Assembly: GCA_949294555.1 (NCBI GenBank)
Contig: CASFHP010000015.1
Span: forward strand, 1 to 38,839
Origin: an uncultured Eubacteriales bacterium
GTDB taxonomy: Bacteria; Bacillota; Clostridia; TANB77; CAG-508
Length of the DNA stretch: 38,839 nucleotides
Reading direction: 5' to 3'
In this document: in pieces, positions 23,924 through 31,900 of the stretch
Layout: each line of letters begins with the position of its first letter
How positions within the stretch are numbered: the stretch's first letter is position 1
Made by a program: the position numbers and the translations under genes
The notes under the pieces: generated by a model
The model's input: the letters and a program-made list of their open reading frames with translations, nothing else
Databases searched by the model: none
What the model was told of the DNA's origin: nothing

Positions 23924-24718
23924 ATGGGAGAAGTAATAGTTATCACATCAGGAAAAGGTGGAGTAGGAAAAACAACAACAACAGCAAATTTAGGTTCAAG
24001 TTTAGCATTAGAAGGAAAAAAAGTCGCATTAGTAGATACAGATATAGGACTTCGTAACCTAGATGTTGTTATGGGATTAGAAAATAGAATTGTATATGAT
24101 ATTGTTGATGTTGTAGAAGAGAAATGTAAATTAAGACAAGCATTAATAAAAGATAAACGATTTAAAGAATTATACCTATTACCAGCAGCTCAAACAAGAG
24201 ATAAAAGCGCAGTCAATGAAGAACAAATGAGAAATTTAGTAGGCAAATTAAAAGAAGAATTTGACTACATATTAATAGATTGTCCAGCAGGAATAGAGCA
24301 AGGTTTTAAAAATGCGATTGCAGGAGCTGATAGAGCAATTGTTGTAACAACAGCAGAAATCTCAGCTATCAGAGATGCGGACAGAATTATTGGACTTTTA
24401 GAGTCATCAAACATAAAAAATCCAGAATTGGTTATAAATAGAATTAGACCAAACATGGTAAGAAAAGGCGAAATGATGGATGTAGACGACATTGTAGATT
24501 TATTATCTATTGACTTAATTGGTGTTGTACCAGATGATGAATATATCATTACACAAACCAATAAAGGAGAACCAGTTATTCAAAATAGAAGAGCACCATC
24601 TGGAAAAGCATATATTGAAATTGCAAAAAGAGTACTAGGAGAAAAAATAGAAGTAACGATTCCAGGTAGAGAAAAAGGATTTTTTGCAAGGCTAAAAAGA
24701 TTATTTAAAAAATCATAA
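23924..24718 (+). CDS. minD: Septum site-determining ATPase MinD
   Basis: MinD is a membrane-associated ATPase that positions the division septum. The 264-residue protein has the deviant Walker A motif GKGGVGKTT with Lys11 and Lys16, VDTDIGLRNLDVVMGLENR, the Walker B-like YILIDCPAG and RAIVVTTAEISAIRDADR. The C-terminus KGFFARLKRLFKKS is the amphipathic membrane-targeting helix. AAGGAGGA precedes the start. minE follows by 29 nt, whereas minC, the division inhibitor normally upstream, is not in this window. Confidence 0.96.
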   Translation: MGEVIVITSGKGGVGKTTTTANLGSSLALEGKKVALVDTDIGLRNLDVVMGLENRIVYDIVDVVEEKCKLRQALIKDKRFKELYLLPAAQTRDKSAVNEEQMRNLVGKLKEEFDYILIDCPAGIEQGFKNAIAGADRAIVVTTAEISAIRDADRIIGLLESSNIKNPELVINRIRPNMVRKGEMMDVDDIVDLLSIDLIGVVPDDEYIITQTNKGEPVIQNRRAPSGKAYIEIAKRVLGEKIEVTIPGREKGFFARLKRLFKKS

Positions 24719-24747
24719 TAAAACAAAAGTTGGAGGGAAAACGAAGA

Positions 24748-25440
24748 ATGTTTGAAAGCATAATGAAATTCTTTAATAAATTAAGAAAAAAAGAAGAAAA
24801 AGCTGCACCACATTCAAAAGAAGCTGCAAAAGAAAGATTACATTTAGTTCTTATGCAAGACAGAGCAAATGTATCAGCAGATTTCTTGGAATTAATGAAG
24901 CAAGAAATTATAGAAGTAATCAAAAAATATATTGATATAGATGAAGGGGCAATAGATGTCAGACTAACCAATAAAGAAAATGAAGATGGTACAAATGGTG
25001 CTCCAGCTTTATATGCAAATATACCAATTTTAAATATAAAAAATGAAGCAAGAAAAATGGAAAAACAAGTGCATAATAAAGAAGAAAGCAACAAGAAAGA
25101 GCAAGATAATAAAAAGGAAAGTCAAAAAGAAGAAAAGCAAGAAGACAAGCAAGAAAAAAGAGAACAACAAGCAAAAAATGTAGAGCAAAACAAGAACAGC
25201 AATAAAGATAAACAAGAAAATAAGAAAAAAGATGAAACAGAAAGAGAAGTAGAAAAAAGTAACCAAAATAAAATAGAGCAAAAAGAACAAAATAATGAAA
25301 AACAAGAAGAGAAAAATACAGATAAAGAAAAAACAGAAAACAAAAACGAAAAAAGAAATGATAAACAAAATGTAAATCAAAAACAAGATAAAACAGAAGA
25401 AAATAAAAAAGAAAAAATTGCAGAACAAAAGAAAAATTAA
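24748..25440 (+). CDS. minE: MinE with a long charged C-terminal tail
   Basis: MinE stimulates MinD ATP hydrolysis to restrict Min activity. Residues 1-100 are a normal MinE: MFESIMKFF at the membrane-binding N-terminus, SKEAAKERLHLVLMQDRANVS in the anti-MinCD region, and the dimerisation part LMKQEIIEVIKKYIDID to ANIPIL. The remaining 130 residues consist almost only of K, E, N, Q and D, predicted disordered, which roughly doubles the usual 85-100 residue length. There is no frame break. I set the start at ATG 24748 because TTGGAGGG lies 11 nt upstream; the in-frame TTG at 24730 is part of that site. Confidence 0.92.
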   Translation: MFESIMKFFNKLRKKEEKAAPHSKEAAKERLHLVLMQDRANVSADFLELMKQEIIEVIKKYIDIDEGAIDVRLTNKENEDGTNGAPALYANIPILNIKNEARKMEKQVHNKEESNKKEQDNKKESQKEEKQEDKQEKREQQAKNVEQNKNSNKDKQENKKKDETEREVEKSNQNKIEQKEQNNEKQEEKNTDKEKTENKNEKRNDKQNVNQKQDKTEENKKEKIAEQKKN

Positions 25441-25460
25441 ATCAAAAATAGTACAAGCTT

Positions 25461-25580
25461 AAAGAAAAATTGTTTCACAATTTTTCGTGCAACAAATCTT
25501 ATACGCTTCTGGCTAGACATTGAATTAATATAGTAAATGTTAAAAAGTAGAGAAAAGGTCTAGCAAAACTGGATTTGTTC
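25461..25580. repeat. Structured intergenic repeat, copy 1
   Basis: This 120-nt element matches copy 3 at 109 of 120 positions. A first hairpin (AAAAATTG/CAATTTTT, 25465-25486) is followed by a long-range stem: AACAAATC (25491-25498) with GATTTGTT (25572-25579), and GCTAGAC (25512-25518) with GTCTAGC (25558-25564), enclosing a loop of about 39 nt. The middle GCTTC/GAAGC helix of copy 3 is broken here. It fills the minE-rodA gap. Confidence 0.85.
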
Positions 25581-25619
25581 CTATAAGCACACAAAAAATA
25601 ATAGAAAAAGAGTGATTTA

Positions 25620-26726
25620 ATGAGAAAAAGAGAATTAAAAAATATGGAGTGGGGAATTTTAATTACTGCAATTATTCTATGTGTTATTGGAATAGTTGCA
25701 TTATTTTCTGCCACACAAGAAACAGATTATGAAGAGTTTACTAAACAAATTATATGGTTTGTTATAAGTATTATTGCTATGGTAGTAGTCATGTTTATAG
25801 ATTATAACTTATTATTGAAAGCATCTCCTGTATTATATGGCATCTTTATCGTATTATTGATAGGGGTATTGTTTACATCTCCTATTAATGGAGCAACAAG
25901 CTGGTTTAATATTGCTGGTTTTTCTTTTCAGCCAGGAGAATTTGATAAAATATTTGTTATATTATTTTTAACATATACGATTATCAAAATACAGCGTAAA
26001 GGACAAGATGAAATTAATAGAGTAACGAGATTACTATTAGCATTAGCGGTTGTGGGATTACCAGTGTTATTAATTGTTATGCAACCAGATTATGGAACAG
26101 CATTGGCATATATAGTAGCGATGGCACTTATGCTATTTTCAGCAGGCTTAGACAAAAAATACATTATAGGAACGATTTTATTAATTGTGATTGCAGTTCC
26201 ATTATTATATAATTTTGTTTTACCAGAACACGCTAAATCTAGAATAGATGTATTTTTAAATCCAGAGTCAGACCCAAGAGGGGCAGGGTATAACATCATT
26301 CAATCCAAAATTGCAATTGGTTCTGGAGGATTAACAGGAATGGGCTTATTAAAAGGTAACCAAACACAATTAGGATTTTTATATCCAAAAACCACTGACT
26401 TTATCTATTCTGTTATTGGAGAAGAAATGGGCTTTATAGTGGCAGGAGGTATCATTTTGTTATATGTTTACCTAATAACGAAATGTATCTATATTGCCAA
26501 AACAGCAAAAGATAAAGCAGGTTCTTTGATAGCTATGGGAATTACAGGAGTATTGTTATTCCATGTATTAGAAAATGTTGGAATGGTTATGGGATTATTA
26601 CCAATAACGGGTGTACCACTTCCATTTATTAGTTATGGAGGAAGTTCACTAATTACCAACTTTATATTTATTGGAATCTTGCTAAATATTAGTGGTAAAA
26701 GGCAAAAAACTATCTTTGTACAATAA
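25620..26726 (+). CDS. rodA: RodA, SEDS-family peptidoglycan glycosyltransferase
   Basis: RodA polymerises lipid II during side-wall elongation together with a class B PBP. The 368-residue protein has about ten membrane helices and the SEDS landmarks: GATSWFNIAGFSFQPGEF (usually QPSE), MQPDYGTA, GYNIIQSKIAIGSGGLTGMG, the catalytic Asp260 in TDFIYSVIGEEMGF, and the C-terminal GVPLPFISYGGSSL. RodA is preferred over FtsW because of its place after minD-minE and the short termini. The ribosome binding site is weak (AAAGAGTG). A repeat element precedes and another follows the gene. Confidence 0.92.
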   Translation: MRKRELKNMEWGILITAIILCVIGIVALFSATQETDYEEFTKQIIWFVISIIAMVVVMFIDYNLLLKASPVLYGIFIVLLIGVLFTSPINGATSWFNIAGFSFQPGEFDKIFVILFLTYTIIKIQRKGQDEINRVTRLLLALAVVGLPVLLIVMQPDYGTALAYIVAMALMLFSAGLDKKYIIGTILLIVIAVPLLYNFVLPEHAKSRIDVFLNPESDPRGAGYNIIQSKIAIGSGGLTGMGLLKGNQTQLGFLYPKTTDFIYSVIGEEMGFIVAGGIILLYVYLITKCIYIAKTAKDKAGSLIAMGITGVLLFHVLENVGMVMGLLPITGVPLPFISYGGSSLITNFIFIGILLNISGKRQKTIFVQ

Positions 26727-26755
26727 TAGGAAAAAATAATTTTTTCCTATTATTG
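26721..26755. terminator. Hairpin at the end of rodA
   Basis: A perfect 16-bp stem (26721-26736 and 26740-26755, loop TAA) contains the rodA stop codon in its left arm. T residues lie in the stem, but no separate T run follows. Confidence 0.6.
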
Positions 26756-26770
26756 TATAAGTTTCGTTGC

Positions 26771-26890
26771 ACAGAAAAATTGCGTAGCAATTTTTCGCGT
26801 CGACAAATCTTTACGCTTCTTTGAAAACTTAAATAAATATACTTAAATTAAAAAGATAGAAAAAAGTTTTCAAAGAAGCGAGATTTGTCA
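26771..26890. repeat. Structured intergenic repeat, copy 2 (divergent)
   Basis: This copy has the same 120-nt length. The first hairpin is AAAAATTGC-gta-GCAATTTTT (26775-26795). The long stem is GACAAATCT (26802-26810) with AGATTTGTC (26881-26889), then CGCTTCTTTGAAAACT (26814-26829) with AGTTTTCAAAGAAGCG (26865-26880), all perfectly paired. Compared with copies 1 and 3 the outer A-T pair has become G-C, and the inner helix is a wholly different sequence, yet pairing is kept. Confidence 0.85.
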
Positions 26891-26919
26891 TAATACTACA
26901 ATTCACATTATTTACAAAA

Positions 26920-26995
26920 AGCCGAAAGGTATATTATCATATTTTATGAAATTAAATGGCTGGCATTACAAAATATGATAATATACCTTTCGGCT
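26920..26995. repeat. 76-bp element with 26-bp perfect inverted repeats
   Basis: Arms 26920-26945 and 26970-26995 (outer AGCCGAAAGGTATATT, inner ATCATATTTT) are perfect reverse complements around a 24-nt loop. A T run is found only on the minus strand side, where no gene needs it, so it may be a small mobile element or a structured RNA rather than a terminator for rodA. Confidence 0.8.
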
Positions 26996-27055
26996 GATAA
27001 AAAAATGCTTAATTGTGATTGTCATATTAATTATAATTTATAAGAAGGAGAGAAA

Positions 27056-28030
27056 ATGGGGTTTATTAAAAAACTAAAAATTGGAGATGTAGAGCTAGAA
27101 AATAATTTAATATTAGCACCAATGGCAGGGGTCACAAATAAGCCTTTTCGAATTGTATGTAAAGATTATGGTGCAGGAATGGTTTGTACAGAAATGGCGA
27201 GTGCTAGAGCAATGTTTCATAATGATGAAAAGACCAAACGCTTGCTAAATACGGATGGAGAAAAGAGACCAATTAGTATGCAAATTTTTGGCAGTGATGA
27301 AGAAAGTATGGGATATGCAGCAAGTCATGTAAGCAAGATAGCAGATATTGTGGATATCAATATGGGATGTCCAGCACCTAAAGTTGTAAAAAACGGAGAT
27401 GGTAGTAAGCTTTTACTAGATTTGAAAAAAGCAGAAAATATTATGAAGGCAGTGATTAAGAACTCTCAAGTACCAGTAACTTTAAAAATCAGAAAAGGCT
27501 GGGACAAAGAAAATATTGTAGCTGTTGAAGTTGCTAAAATAGCAGAAAAAGTGGGAATTTCAGCTATTACAGTTCATGGGAGAACAAGAAGCGAATTCTA
27601 CACAGGAAAAGCAGATTGGGAAATTATAAAAAAAGTAAAAGAAAGTGTAAATATTCCTGTTATTGGAAATGGAGATGTAGTGGATGGAAAATCTGCTGAA
27701 GAGATGTTTCAATATACTGGCGTAGATGGAATTATGATAGGAAGAGGAACCTTTGGAAGACCCTGGATATTTAAAGAAATTATTGAGTATTTAGAAACTG
27801 GTAAACAAATGGAAGAACCTTCAAATAGTGAAAAATTAGCCATAATCAAAAAACAAATTGATTTGGCAGTAGAAGAAAAGGGAGAAATTGCAGTAAAAGA
27901 ACTTAGAAAACATATTGCATGGTATACAAAAAATTTAAAAAATTCAAGTGAATTTAGAAATTCGATAAATCAAATAGAGACCAAAACAGAATTGGTAAAT
28001 AAAATAGAAGCATATTTTAAAAGCCTTTAG
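27056..28030 (+). CDS. dusB: tRNA-dihydrouridine synthase DusB
   Basis: The enzyme reduces uridine to dihydrouridine in tRNA with FMN and NADPH. The 324-residue TIM-barrel protein has LAPMAGVTNKPFR, the catalytic Cys105 in INMGCPAPKVVKNGDGSKLL, TLKIRKGWD, ITVHGRTRSEFYTG and GIMIGRGTFGRPW, then a small C-terminal helical domain. The GDGSxLL variant fits the DusB subfamily. AAGGAG lies 5 nt before the ATG. A hairpin joins its end to the next gene. Confidence 0.95.
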   Translation: MGFIKKLKIGDVELENNLILAPMAGVTNKPFRIVCKDYGAGMVCTEMASARAMFHNDEKTKRLLNTDGEKRPISMQIFGSDEESMGYAASHVSKIADIVDINMGCPAPKVVKNGDGSKLLLDLKKAENIMKAVIKNSQVPVTLKIRKGWDKENIVAVEVAKIAEKVGISAITVHGRTRSEFYTGKADWEIIKKVKESVNIPVIGNGDVVDGKSAEEMFQYTGVDGIMIGRGTFGRPWIFKEIIEYLETGKQMEEPSNSEKLAIIKKQIDLAVEEKGEIAVKELRKHIAWYTKNLKNSSEFRNSINQIETKTELVNKIEAYFKSL

Positions 28031-28068
28031 AATACAATGGTATCAACTATTGTATTAGGAGGCTTTTT
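28015..28068 (+). terminator. Hairpin spanning the dusB stop codon and the next ribosome binding site
   Basis: AAAAGCCT near 28018-28025 pairs with AGGCTTTT near 28060-28067, and AATACAAT (28031-28038) pairs with ATTGTATT (28049-28056). The internal loop includes the dusB stop on one side and AGGAGG of the following gene on the other, with a T run after. Confidence 0.7.
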
Positions 28069-28674
28069 TTGAATAAGAAAAAGATTATTTGTATTTGTAG
28101 TATTTTTTTATTGCTTCTCATTTTATTTATATTTTTTTATGCCAATAAGAGTAAAAAAATGAAATTTGGAAATACTAGTAGTAATCAAGAAATTATTGAA
28201 AATATTTTAAATATTAGTTCTTATGAAACCATGATTGAAGTAGAAGTTAATAGTAATAAAAATACCAATAAATATATTATAAAACAAACATACATACAAG
28301 GAGAAACATCAGAACAAGAAATTTTAAAACCTGAAAATATACAAGGCATAAAAATTATCAAAAATGAAAATGAATTAAAACTTGAAAATAGTAAATTAAA
28401 TCTAACAAAAATATATAATGATTATGCCTATATAACAGACAATTGCATGGATCTAAGTACATTTATAGAATTATATCAACAAAATGAAAAACAAGAATAT
28501 GAAGAAAAAGATGGAGAAATTATTTTAGATGTAGAAAATGCAGACAATCCATATACCAAATATAGAACCTTATATATTAGCAAAGAAACAGGAAATCCCA
28601 CAAAAATGGAAATAAAAGACAATAGCAAAAAAACATCAATTTACATATTATATAGAGAAGTAAAGTTTCAATAA
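28069..28674 (+). CDS. Membrane-anchored GerS-like/LolA-fold protein
   Basis: The 201-residue protein has one N-terminal membrane helix (ICICSIFLLLLILFIFFY) and an extracytoplasmic domain. Segments such as YETMIEVEVNSNKNTNKYIIKQTY, IIKNENELKLENSKLNL and TKIYNDYAYITDNCMDLSTFI resemble germination lipoprotein GerS-related proteins, which have a LolA-like fold. There is a cysteine at residue 9 (ICICSIF), but no clean lipobox, so it may be a membrane-anchored relative. GerS acts in spore germination in Clostridioides; the role here is inferred. The start is TTG at 28069, set by AGGAGG 6 nt upstream, inside a terminator-like hairpin. Confidence 0.6.
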   Translation: MNKKKIICICSIFLLLLILFIFFYANKSKKMKFGNTSSNQEIIENILNISSYETMIEVEVNSNKNTNKYIIKQTYIQGETSEQEILKPENIQGIKIIKNENELKLENSKLNLTKIYNDYAYITDNCMDLSTFIELYQQNEKQEYEEKDGEIILDVENADNPYTKYRTLYISKETGNPTKMEIKDNSKKTSIYILYREVKFQ

Positions 28675-28706
28675 GAAAGCTGTGAATTAGCAAAAACAAA
28701 GCTTTC
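28673..28706 (+). terminator. Weak hairpin after the GerS-like gene
   Basis: AGAAAGCT and AGCTTTCT pair across an 18-nt loop. No T run follows. Confidence 0.4.
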
Positions 28707-28780
28707 TATAAGACTTTACATGACTAATATTTAAAATAAAACACATACTTGATAATATAACAATATTGGGAGTGAAAAAA

Positions 28781-29131
28781 ATGATAATAAAAAGAGGAGA
28801 TATGTTTTATGCAGATTTAAGCCCAGTAGTAGGTTCTGAACAAGGAGGAATTAGACCAGTACTCATCATACAAAATGATTTAGGAAATAAATATAGCCCT
28901 ACAGTTATTGCAGCAGCGATTACTTCACAAACAGGGAAAAATAAATTACCAACACATATAGAAATTGACTCAGAAAGTTGCGGGTTAAAAAATAATTCAG
29001 TCGTTTTAACAGAGCAAATAAGAACAATAGATAAAAGCAGATTAAAAGAAAAGATAGGGCATATAGATGATGAAAAGATAATTAATCAAGTGAATAATGC
29101 ATTAGGTGTCAGCTTTGGGCTAGAAGAATAA
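28781..29131 (+). CDS. mazF: MazF/PemK family endoribonuclease toxin, without an adjacent antitoxin
   Basis: MazF-type toxins cut mRNA at short motifs. The 116-residue protein has the family signature: [44 protein letters not shown], and [15 protein letters not shown], which holds the conserved Thr and Gln near the active site. It is closest to the EndoA/NdoA type of Firmicutes. The start is ATG 28781 with GGGAG upstream; the TTG at 28766 merges with that site. No mazE-like gene lies next to it: the 106 nt upstream hold no open frame and the preceding gene is membrane-anchored. A strong bidirectional terminator follows. Confidence 0.93.
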   Translation: MIIKRGDMFYADLSPVVGSEQGGIRPVLIIQNDLGNKYSPTVIAAAITSQTGKNKLPTHIEIDSESCGLKNNSVVLTEQIRTIDKSRLKEKIGHIDDEKIINQVNNALGVSFGLEE

Positions 29132-29166
29132 AAAGCTTTGCTTGAATAGCAAAGCTTTTTATTCTT
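29124..29166. terminator. Bidirectional terminator between mazF and the HD-GYP gene
   Basis: A perfect 19-bp stem pairs 29124-29142 with 29148-29166 (inner AAAGCTTTGCT and AGCAAAGCTTT, loop TGAAT). The stop codons of both convergent genes fall within it. Confidence 0.92.
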
Positions 29167-30112
29167 ATACATGTAACTTTTTAATAATTTTAATTTCTTT
29201 ATATAAATTATCAACAATAGCTTTTCTAGTGTTGTATGCTTCAATATATTCTTGATGTATTTGTTCTATATTTTCAGCCGTTTCTCCTGGTTTGGCCAAT
29301 ACTTTAATTCCTTCCAAATAATAGTTTCTATCTTTTTCAGTTTTTGCTTTTTCCATTTTTTCTTTGTATTTTTCCATTTGTTTTACACGTTTGATATCTT
29401 GTGTCAAAGCTTCTAAATAGCCTTGTGTGCAAGTAATTTCATAACCAATATCATCAATAACAACCTTAAATAAAGTACGCACAATGACAGGATTACTTTT
29501 ACCTAATTTTGCTTCTTCTGCAAGATGATTTAAAGTTCCAGAGTAATCAGGTGTGATAGAAGGTTTGGTTTCATCTATCAAAATTTTTAATGTATCAGAT
29601 ATACCAACGTGTGATTTATATTGTCTTTTACTTACAATAGCGTCATATTCATCAGCAACGCGGATGATTTGCCCTTCATAAGGAATATCTTTTTTGGTTA
29701 AACCTTGCGGATAACCTGTTCCATTTAAGGCCTCATGATGGTATAAGGGCCCAGCAGCATAAGGTCTTAATTTTAAATCTTTCATACACATTTCATAACC
29801 TAAAGTGGTATGCTTTTTCATGACCTCAAATTCTTCATCAGTCAATTTATCAGGTTTCTGTAAAATGGTAGGTGGTATGAATAATTTTCCAATATCATGC
29901 AAATATGCACAAATTGTACAATATTCTGTAAAGCCTTTGTTACAATGTAAATATTCACAAAGTCTACAAGTTAAAGCTGCTACGTTTTCAGAATGTTTTC
30001 TTGTAAAAACATCTAATGTATCTAACATATTTAATTGGTATCGCATAGTTTTATCTAAGTTATATGATTTTAAACTTGTTTTATCATAAAAATCAAATTC
30101 TGGTTGTTTCAT
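29165..30112 (-). CDS. HD-GYP domain protein
   Basis: HD-GYP proteins are metal-dependent phosphohydrolases, typically cyclic-di-GMP phosphodiesterases. In this 315-residue protein the HD pair is His72-Asp73 in YLHDIGK, followed by HTTLGYEM (residues 101-108), HHE at 125-127, and NGTGYP at 130-135, the GYP motif. A further aspartate lies in RVADEYDAI. There is no receiver or sensor domain and no signal peptide; the C-terminal third is a charged helical region with several K/E runs. It is a soluble single-domain enzyme whose input is not visible. AAAGGA precedes the ATG. Confidence 0.88.
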   Translation of the reverse strand: MKQPEFDFYDKTSLKSYNLDKTMRYQLNMLDTLDVFTRKHSENVAALTCRLCEYLHCNKGFTEYCTICAYLHDIGKLFIPPTILQKPDKLTDEEFEVMKKHTTLGYEMCMKDLKLRPYAAGPLYHHEALNGTGYPQGLTKKDIPYEGQIIRVADEYDAIVSKRQYKSHVGISDTLKILIDETKPSITPDYSGTLNHLAEEAKLGKSNPVIVRTLFKVVIDDIGYEITCTQGYLEALTQDIKRVKQMEKYKEKMEKAKTEKDRNYYLEGIKVLAKPGETAENIEQIHQEYIEAYNTRKAIVDNLYKEIKIIKKLHV

Positions 30113-30197
30113 AATATCATTCCTTTCTTAAGATACAAATCTAGTTGAAAAAGAATTAAATTTGACATATCTAAAATTATAATTTTTTTCAACCGTT

Positions 30198-30282
30198 ATG
30201 GTATCAAAATTATCATACCATTAAATAAAAAAAACTGCAATAAAAATGAACAAAAATGTGGAAATGCCATAATAGTATGGCG
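30198..30282. promoter_or_regulatory. Two inverted repeats in the divergent control region
   Basis: ATGGTAT (30198-30204) with ATACCAT (30215-30221), and GCCATA-atag-TATGGC (30267-30282), lie between the HD-GYP gene and the divergent tandem-HD gene. Both share the ATGG/CCAT core and could be operators for one regulator. Confidence 0.45.
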
Positions 30283-30310
30283 AACAGAAAGGTAGAACAA
30301 ATAAAAAGGA

Positions 30311-30339
30311 TTGACATAATCTGGAAAATGATATATAAT
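30311..30339 (+). promoter_or_regulatory. Full-consensus promoter of the tandem-HD gene
   Basis: TTGACA (30311-30316) and TATAAT (30334-30339) are exact consensus with a 17-nt spacer. The predicted start near 30346 excludes the longer reading frame from 30256 and supports ATG 30388. Confidence 0.85.
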
Positions 30340-30387
30340 ATTGCCGAAACTTGGAAACCCTGTTTTAGAAAAGGGAGGTTGAAGAGA

Positions 30388-31734
30388 ATGAAAAAAACCA
30401 GTAGAAAAATAGTAAGATGGGAAAAAGAGTACCATTTTATTAAAGGATATGCAACGATGTATAAATTACGGAATACATTGATTGCACTTGCTTTGTCTGT
30501 AAGATATCATGAGGGACAATATCGGGATGGAGGAGAACCATATATCATTCATCCACTCATGGTATGTAAAAGCTTGATTCTTTTGAACATAGAAAAATGT
30601 TTAAAAGAATGGTATCCGGAAAAAGATGCATCTCAGATTCGACACGAATGTGACATCATATATGCAGCAGCAATTTTGCATGATGTTATAGAGGACTGCA
30701 AGCTTAGAAGAAGGGGAAAAGAACTAGTAAAGAAGTTTGGACTAGATAAGGAGGTTTGGGAGATTGTATATTTTTTATTAACCAAACCACCTAGAAAGAA
30801 AAAATGGCCATGGAGTCCAGTGTACAAGCCTGAAAAGTATTTTGGAAATATCCAAAAAAACTGGAAAGCAACATTAATTAAGTTGGCTGATCGGGCCAAT
30901 AATTGTAGCACTATGGAAGTTTTTGATGAGGATAGAAAGAAAAAATATATTCTTGAAACAATCAAATACTATTATCCATTGTGTGCAACAGTTAAAGTTA
31001 TGTATCCAGAATTTTCAGATGTAATAACAATTCTGGAAAACATAATTGTTTCAAACATAGAAGTTTTTGCATCCATTCTGGGAATGCAGAAGGTCATCAC
31101 AGATGAAACAGAAGAATACAAAAAAACAGTCTATTATATTGAAGGAGCATGTAGAAATGAAATGCCTAATACATATAAGGCACTGTTTGTAGCTCTAAAA
31201 TTTCATCAGGGGCAGAAAAGAACAAGTGGAGATCCATTTGTTATTCACCCACTTAGGGTGTGTTCTTATCTGCTGACACTTGGAATTCACGATGACTATG
31301 CATGTGCAGCAGCACTGTTGCATGAGATTCCACAAAGATGTCATCTTCCAGAAAATGGCGAAGAATTGATTAGAGATTATGGCATTGATAGGAAAGTAAT
31401 TGATGTTGTAAGATTAGTTTCTAACAAAAATAAGCCATTGAAAGAGTACTATGATGGAATAGAAGAAAATGTTAGTGCTCTTTTAGAGAAACTTTCAAAT
31501 CGTGTTCACACTTGCACTTTTTTGGGAAGGGCAAGTGAAGAAGAAATGATTGCCTACATCGAGGAAACAAAAAGATACATGCTTCCTATGAGTAGGTATG
31601 GTTTACTGCATTATCCAGAATATGCAAATCAAATAGAGATTATGCAGGAGCATATAAAATCAATTTGCAATATTATAGAAGCAGCAGTAGCCAAAAAGAA
31701 AAAACAAACTGGTTTAACCTCACAAGGAAGCTGA
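30388..31734 (+). CDS. Tandem HD-domain protein related to (p)ppGpp hydrolases
   Basis: The 448-residue protein contains two HD domains of the RelA/SpoT hydrolase type and no synthetase or TGS domain. The first (about 25-205) has His41 in YHEGQYRDGGEPYIIHP, His55, His98-Asp99 with Glu102-Asp103 in AAILHDVIED, and Asp168 in KLADRANN: a complete set. The second (about 255-430) repeats the layout, FHQGQKRTSGDPFVIHP, but has His-Glu at 312-313, Gln-Arg for Glu-Asp at 316-317, and SN for AD at 370-371, so it is probably inactive. The predicted role is alarmone hydrolysis with a regulatory second domain. GGGAGG 9 nt upstream fixes the start. Codons are less AT-biased than neighbours, suggesting transfer. 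Confidence 0.8.
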   Translation: MKKTSRKIVRWEKEYHFIKGYATMYKLRNTLIALALSVRYHEGQYRDGGEPYIIHPLMVCKSLILLNIEKCLKEWYPEKDASQIRHECDIIYAAAILHDVIEDCKLRRRGKELVKKFGLDKEVWEIVYFLLTKPPRKKKWPWSPVYKPEKYFGNIQKNWKATLIKLADRANNCSTMEVFDEDRKKKYILETIKYYYPLCATVKVMYPEFSDVITILENIIVSNIEVFASILGMQKVITDETEEYKKTVYYIEGACRNEMPNTYKALFVALKFHQGQKRTSGDPFVIHPLRVCSYLLTLGIHDDYACAAALLHEIPQRCHLPENGEELIRDYGIDRKVIDVVRLVSNKNKPLKEYYDGIEENVSALLEKLSNRVHTCTFLGRASEEEMIAYIEETKRYMLPMSRYGLLHYPEYANQIEIMQEHIKSICNIIEAAVAKKKKQTGLTSQGS

Positions 31735-31758
31735 CAATTTGTTAGCTTCCTTTTTTTT
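31724..31758 (+). terminator. Terminator after the tandem-HD gene
   Basis: AAGGAAGCT (31724-31732) pairs with AGCTTCCTT (31744-31752), followed by a long T run. Confidence 0.9.
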
Positions 31759-31846
31759 AATCTAACCATTGAAAAATAGCGAAAATTATGGTAATATAGG
31801 TAAGACAAAACAAACAGAAAAAAGTTGGATAACAATTATCTAAATC

Positions 31847-31889
31847 TTTTTTACATTATAAGAAATTGCATTTCCTATAATGTAAAAAA
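31847..31889. repeat. 19-bp inverted repeat preceding repeat copy 3
   Basis: Arms 31847-31865 and 31871-31889 (TTTTTTACATTATAAGAAA and its near-perfect complement, one A-C mismatch) around TTGCA. It lies 11 nt before the structured repeat, as the rodA-end hairpin lies shortly before copy 2. Confidence 0.75.
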
Positions 31890-31900
31890 TACAAAATTGC

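Noticed and set aside
25030..25428. Long minus-strand reading frames opposite the minE tail
   Set aside because: They are F/L/S-rich complements of a K/E/N/Q-rich coding strand with no ribosome binding site; a composition artefact.
30256..30387. 44-residue N-terminal extension of the tandem-HD protein
   Set aside because: It would be transcribed only from upstream of the consensus promoter at 30311-30339, and ATG 30388 has an ideal ribosome binding site.
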